DNA of 8,475 nucleotides from Syntrophomonadaceae bacterium (lineage in GTDB: Bacteria; Bacillota; Dethiobacteria; DTU022): NCBI GenBank assembly GCA_007119335.1, contig SKPU01000162.1:1-8475 (forward strand), given 5' to 3'. A program made the translations under genes and the position numbers. Below, piece after piece: positions 6,194 to 8,475 of this stretch. The notes beneath the pieces are model-generated. The model was not told the DNA's origin, made no database searches, and worked only from the letters and a program-made list of their open reading frames with translations. Every line of letters begins with the position of its first letter. Position 1 is the stretch's first letter.

Positions 6194-7467
6194 TATATTG
6201 CCTCCTTCGGATCTACTATTGTCCCAGTTACAGCTGACGCAGCGGCTACTGCAGGATTGCAGAGGTATACTTCACTTTCGGGGTGCCCCATTCGGCCTAC
6301 AAAGTTACGGTTTGTTGTAGCCAGTGCTTTTTCTCCACGGGCCAGAATGCCCATATGGCCTCCGAGGCAGGGACCGCAGGTAGGAGTGCTTACAGCCGCT
6401 TCTGCTTCAATAAAGATTTTTAAAAGTCCTTCTTCCATGGCCTGGCGGTAAATATCCTGGGTGGCAGGAATAATCAGCAATCTGACTTCGGGGTGGACCC
6501 GCTTATTCTTAATAACTGATGCCGCAAGACGCAAATCCTCAATCCGCCCGTTGGTGCAAGAGCCAATCACGACCTGCTGTATATCGATACCGGAGGCTTC
6601 AGAGACAGGCCGGACATTGTCAGGCGATGGAGGAAAAGCTATCTGTGGCTCCAGATCAGAAACATCAAATTTATATATTTTTTCATAACCGGCATCCTGA
6701 TCACTATATACTGCAGTGTAATCACCAACTACCCGACCTTTAAGGTATTCCAAGGTGATTTCGTCAGGCTGGATATAGCCGCACTTTCCACCAGCTTCAA
6801 CAGCCATGTTGGCCATGGTCAGACGGCCATCCATAGATAGATTGTCCACTGCAGACCCTACAAACTCCATGGCACGGTAGCGTGCCCCATCTACTCCTAT
6901 CTGGCCAATTGTATATAATATAAGATCTTTTCCTCCCACATAAGGTGGAAGCTTTCCTTCATATTCAAAACGCATTGTCGGGGGCACCTTAAACCATGCT
7001 TCACCTAGTGCCATAGCTGCTGCCAGATCAGTACTGCCCACTCCGGTGGAAAAAGCACCGAGCGCTCCATAAGTACAGGTATGTGAATCAGCTCCGATTA
7101 TTACCATCCCCGGCCAAACCAATCCCTGTTCTGGCAAAAGGGCATGCTCAATTCCCATTCTGCCTACTTCAAAATAATTTTTAATAGCATACTGCTTTGC
7201 AAAGTTACGCAGTGCCGCAGCCTGCTCAGCTGAAGCTATGTCTTTATTTGGCGTAAAATGATCCGGAACCAAAACAATTTTATCAGGATCAAATACTCTG
7301 TCCAGCCCAAACCGCATAAATTCCCTGATTGCCACCGGAGCAGTAATATCATTACCGAGAGCCAAGTCTACCCGGGCATTAACCAGATCTCCGGGAGCAA
7401 CTTTCTCTTTATCCGCATGAGCAGCCAAGATTTTTTCAACCATTGTAGAATTATTGCTATTCCTCAT
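6193..7467 (-). CDS. leuC: 3-isopropylmalate dehydratase large subunit (isopropylmalate isomerase)
   Basis: This is the catalytic aconitase-family subunit with a 4Fe-4S cluster, acting with LeuD in leucine synthesis. It is 424 aa, the shorter class found in archaea and many Clostridia. The three cluster cysteines are C304 (GSCTNGR) and C364 and C367 (TPTCGPCLGG). Other family motifs are VPDHFTPNKD (67-76), GADSHTCTYGALGAF (125-139), GVGSTDLA (142-149) and TTNRNFVGRMG (384-394). The first ATG (7467) is chosen because AGGAGG lies upstream with about 10 nt spacing; the alternative Met9 has no well-spaced site. It follows ilvH by 27 nt and overlaps leuD by 1 nt. Homoaconitase or dimethylmalate dehydratase are family alternatives, but the ilv neighbours favour LeuC. 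Confidence 0.94.
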   Translation of the reverse strand: MRNSNNSTMVEKILAAHADKEKVAPGDLVNARVDLALGNDITAPVAIREFMRFGLDRVFDPDKIVLVPDHFTPNKDIASAEQAAALRNFAKQYAIKNYFEVGRMGIEHALLPEQGLVWPGMVIIGADSHTCTYGALGAFSTGVGSTDLAAAMALGEAWFKVPPTMRFEYEGKLPPYVGGKDLILYTIGQIGVDGARYRAMEFVGSAVDNLSMDGRLTMANMAVEAGGKCGYIQPDEITLEYLKGRVVGDYTAVYSDQDAGYEKIYKFDVSDLEPQIAFPPSPDNVRPVSEASGIDIQQVVIGSCTNGRIEDLRLAASVIKNKRVHPEVRLLIIPATQDIYRQAMEEGLLKIFIEAEAAVSTPTCGPCLGGHMGILARGEKALATTNRNFVGRMGHPESEVYLCNPAVAAASAVTGTIVDPKEAI

Positions 7468-7494
7468 TGTATGTCTTCCTCCTGCCTCTTTATT

Positions 7495-7989
7495 TTAAAA
7501 TTCCCCGGTTACCTTTGATCCGCGCAGCACGGCTATCTTCCCGGTTCTGACAATTTCTCTGATTCCAAAATCCTGCAGGAGAAGCTTAATCGCTTCCATC
7601 TTTTCTTCGTTTCCGGTAACTTCAATAACCATTGAATCCGGAGACACATCGACCACCTTGCCCCGAAAAGTTTCTACAATTTGTTGAATATCGCTGCGAC
7701 TTCCCATTTCAGCTTTAACCTTAATTAACATCAATTCCCGGCTTACAGATGGTTCTTTGGACAAGTTGCTAACCTTTAGCACATTCACCAGCTTGTGGAG
7801 CTGCTTGGCTACCTGCTCAACAATTGTCTCACTGCCTTCTAATGTAATGGTCATCCTTGAAATGCCGGGGGTGATAGTTTCGCCCACAGCAATATTGTCA
7901 ATGTTAAAACCCCGGCGGCTGAACAAACCGGCTACCCGGGACAGAACACCGGGCTTATCTTCTACAAGCACGGCCAGAACGTGTTTCAA
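7495..7989 (-). CDS. ilvH: Acetolactate synthase small (regulatory) subunit
   Basis: This is the regulatory subunit of acetohydroxyacid synthase; it activates the catalytic subunit and confers feedback inhibition by valine. It is 164 aa, full length. The N-terminal ACT domain (about 2-75) shows VEDKPGVLSRVAGLFSRRGF (9-28) and NIDNIAVGET (29-38). G14 and N29 correspond to positions tied to valine binding in E. coli IlvH. The C-terminal domain (about 84-160) has RELMLIKVKA (84-93) and ends with KIAVLRG. The start is TTG, 2 nt after the ilvB stop, with GGGGGTGAG inside the end of ilvB 5 nt upstream, indicating coupled translation and matched subunit amounts. ilvN is an alternative symbol. Confidence 0.95.
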   Translation of the reverse strand: MKHVLAVLVEDKPGVLSRVAGLFSRRGFNIDNIAVGETITPGISRMTITLEGSETIVEQVAKQLHKLVNVLKVSNLSKEPSVSRELMLIKVKAEMGSRSDIQQIVETFRGKVVDVSPDSMVIEVTGNEEKMEAIKLLLQDFGIREIVRTGKIAVLRGSKVTGEF

Positions 7990-7991
7990 GA

Positions 7992-8475
7992 TTACTCACC
8001 CCCGACAATAATATCGTTGATAGGACAATTCGGCGCTACCATCGGATAAACATTTTCTTCTGGCTCGACTAAAAAATTTATTAGAACCGGTCCTTTTATA
8101 CTCAAAGCCTTTTCGATCGCATCAGTTGCCTCCTGGACATTTGAAGCGCATAAACCTTTAACGCCATACGCTTCAGCAACCCTCACAAAGTCAGGATTAC
8201 CAGGCAAAGCAGTCTGAGAATATCGCTTGTTGTAAAAAATATCCTGCCACTGACGGACCATCCCCAGATAACCGTTATTGATGACGGCAATTATTATATC
8301 AAGTTGATTGTGAACTGCGGTTGCCAGCTCCTGTATGTTCATCTGAAAGCTTCCATGTCCGGTAATACAAATCACCCTACTATCAGGATCAGCAATTTTT
8401 GCTCCGATCGCAGCCGGAAAACCGTAACCCATTGTCCCCAAACCGCCGGATGTGAGAAATGAACAAGGTTCGCGG
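7992..8475 (-). CDS. ilvB: Acetolactate synthase large (catalytic) subunit, C-terminal part, cut by the window edge
   Basis: The last 160 residues are visible; the gene enters through the right edge, so no start is in view. The enzyme condenses two pyruvates, or pyruvate and 2-oxobutyrate, using thiamine diphosphate, Mg2+ and FAD, at the start of valine, leucine and isoleucine synthesis. The frame stays open to the edge and reads FLTSGGLGTMGYGFPAAIGA, typical of the C-terminal domain. The cofactor motif follows as GHGSFQMNIQELAT, then INNGYLGMVRQWQDIFY, and the C-terminus is complete (VYPMVAPNCPINDI). The motif normally begins GDG; here the Mg2+-binding aspartate is histidine (codon 8355-8357). 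Apparent starts inside this stretch, such as the TTG at 8441, are internal leucine codons. It is followed by ilvH after 2 nt. Confidence 0.93.
   Translation of the reverse strand, partial: REPCSFLTSGGLGTMGYGFPAAIGAKIADPDSRVICITGHGSFQMNIQELATAVHNQLDIIIAVINNGYLGMVRQWQDIFYNKRYSQTALPGNPDFVRVAEAYGVKGLCASNVQEATDAIEKALSIKGPVLINFLVEPEENVYPMVAPNCPINDIIVGGE
7995..8003 (-). promoter_or_regulatory. Ribosome binding site that fixes the TTG start of ilvH
   Basis: GGGGGTGAG on the minus strand lies in the last codons of ilvB, 5 nt before TTG at 7989-7987. The protein read from that TTG begins exactly at the conserved family N-terminus (KHVLAVLVEDKPGVLSRV). Confidence 0.7.

Noticed and set aside
6086..6451. 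Plus-strand open frame of 121 codons over the leuC-leuD junction
   Set aside because: It is antisense to two well-conserved genes, with no recognisable motif or ribosome binding site.
8439..8441. TTG at 8441 as the true start of the acetolactate synthase gene
   Set aside because: The frame stays open to the window edge and the residues before it (SFLTSGG) are conserved in the family, so this is an internal leucine codon of a longer gene.

Overview
The window reads as bacterial chromosome from a low-to-mid GC Firmicute, most likely a Clostridia-type anaerobe. This is an inference from several observations: the housekeeping order rpmE-prfA-prmC with a nearby two-domain Sua5; strong AGGAGG-type ribosome binding sites on nearly every gene; sigma-A type promoters; TTG start codons on three genes; the short 'archaeal/thermophile' type of LeuC (424 aa) and LeuD (167 aa); and a NikR regulator. 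No mobile element, CRISPR array, tRNA or rRNA was seen. Nine of the ten substantial genes lie on the minus strand; only nikR is on the plus strand.

In transcription order of the minus strand (right to left), the window opens with a branched-chain amino acid block. It holds the C-terminal part of ilvB (acetolactate synthase large subunit, cut by the window edge), then ilvH (regulatory subunit), leuC and leuD (isopropylmalate isomerase). Spacings are 2 nt, 27 nt and a 1-nt overlap, so it looks like one operon. It ends in a 5636-5683 stretch with two hairpins and a perfect 12-bp tandem duplication. ilvC, leuA and leuB are not in the visible part.

Next is a translation block. rpmE (ribosomal protein bL31, zinc-binding form) has its own promoter and an intrinsic terminator. 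It is followed by prfA (release factor 1) and prmC (the methyltransferase that modifies the GGQ glutamine of release factors), which are 7 nt apart. prmC converges on nikR and the two genes overlap by 9 bp at their 3' ends.

nikR (nickel-responsive ribbon-helix-helix repressor, all four nickel ligands present) is divergent from an nptA-like Na+/phosphate cotransporter with a C-terminal PhoU domain. Their 192-bp shared intergenic region carries a good promoter for each and several repeats. The transporter gene is followed 58 nt later by a Sua5-type threonylcarbamoyl-AMP synthase gene (first step of tRNA t6A synthesis). The start codon of a further gene, with a strong ribosome binding site, is just visible at the left edge.

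Most of the window is ordinary housekeeping sequence. Points worth a second look are a GDG-to-GHG change in the thiamine-diphosphate motif of IlvB, the regulatory architecture between nikR and the phosphate transporter, the overlapping nikR/prmC ends, and the repeat/hairpin block after leuD. I did not find a convincing undescribed system.
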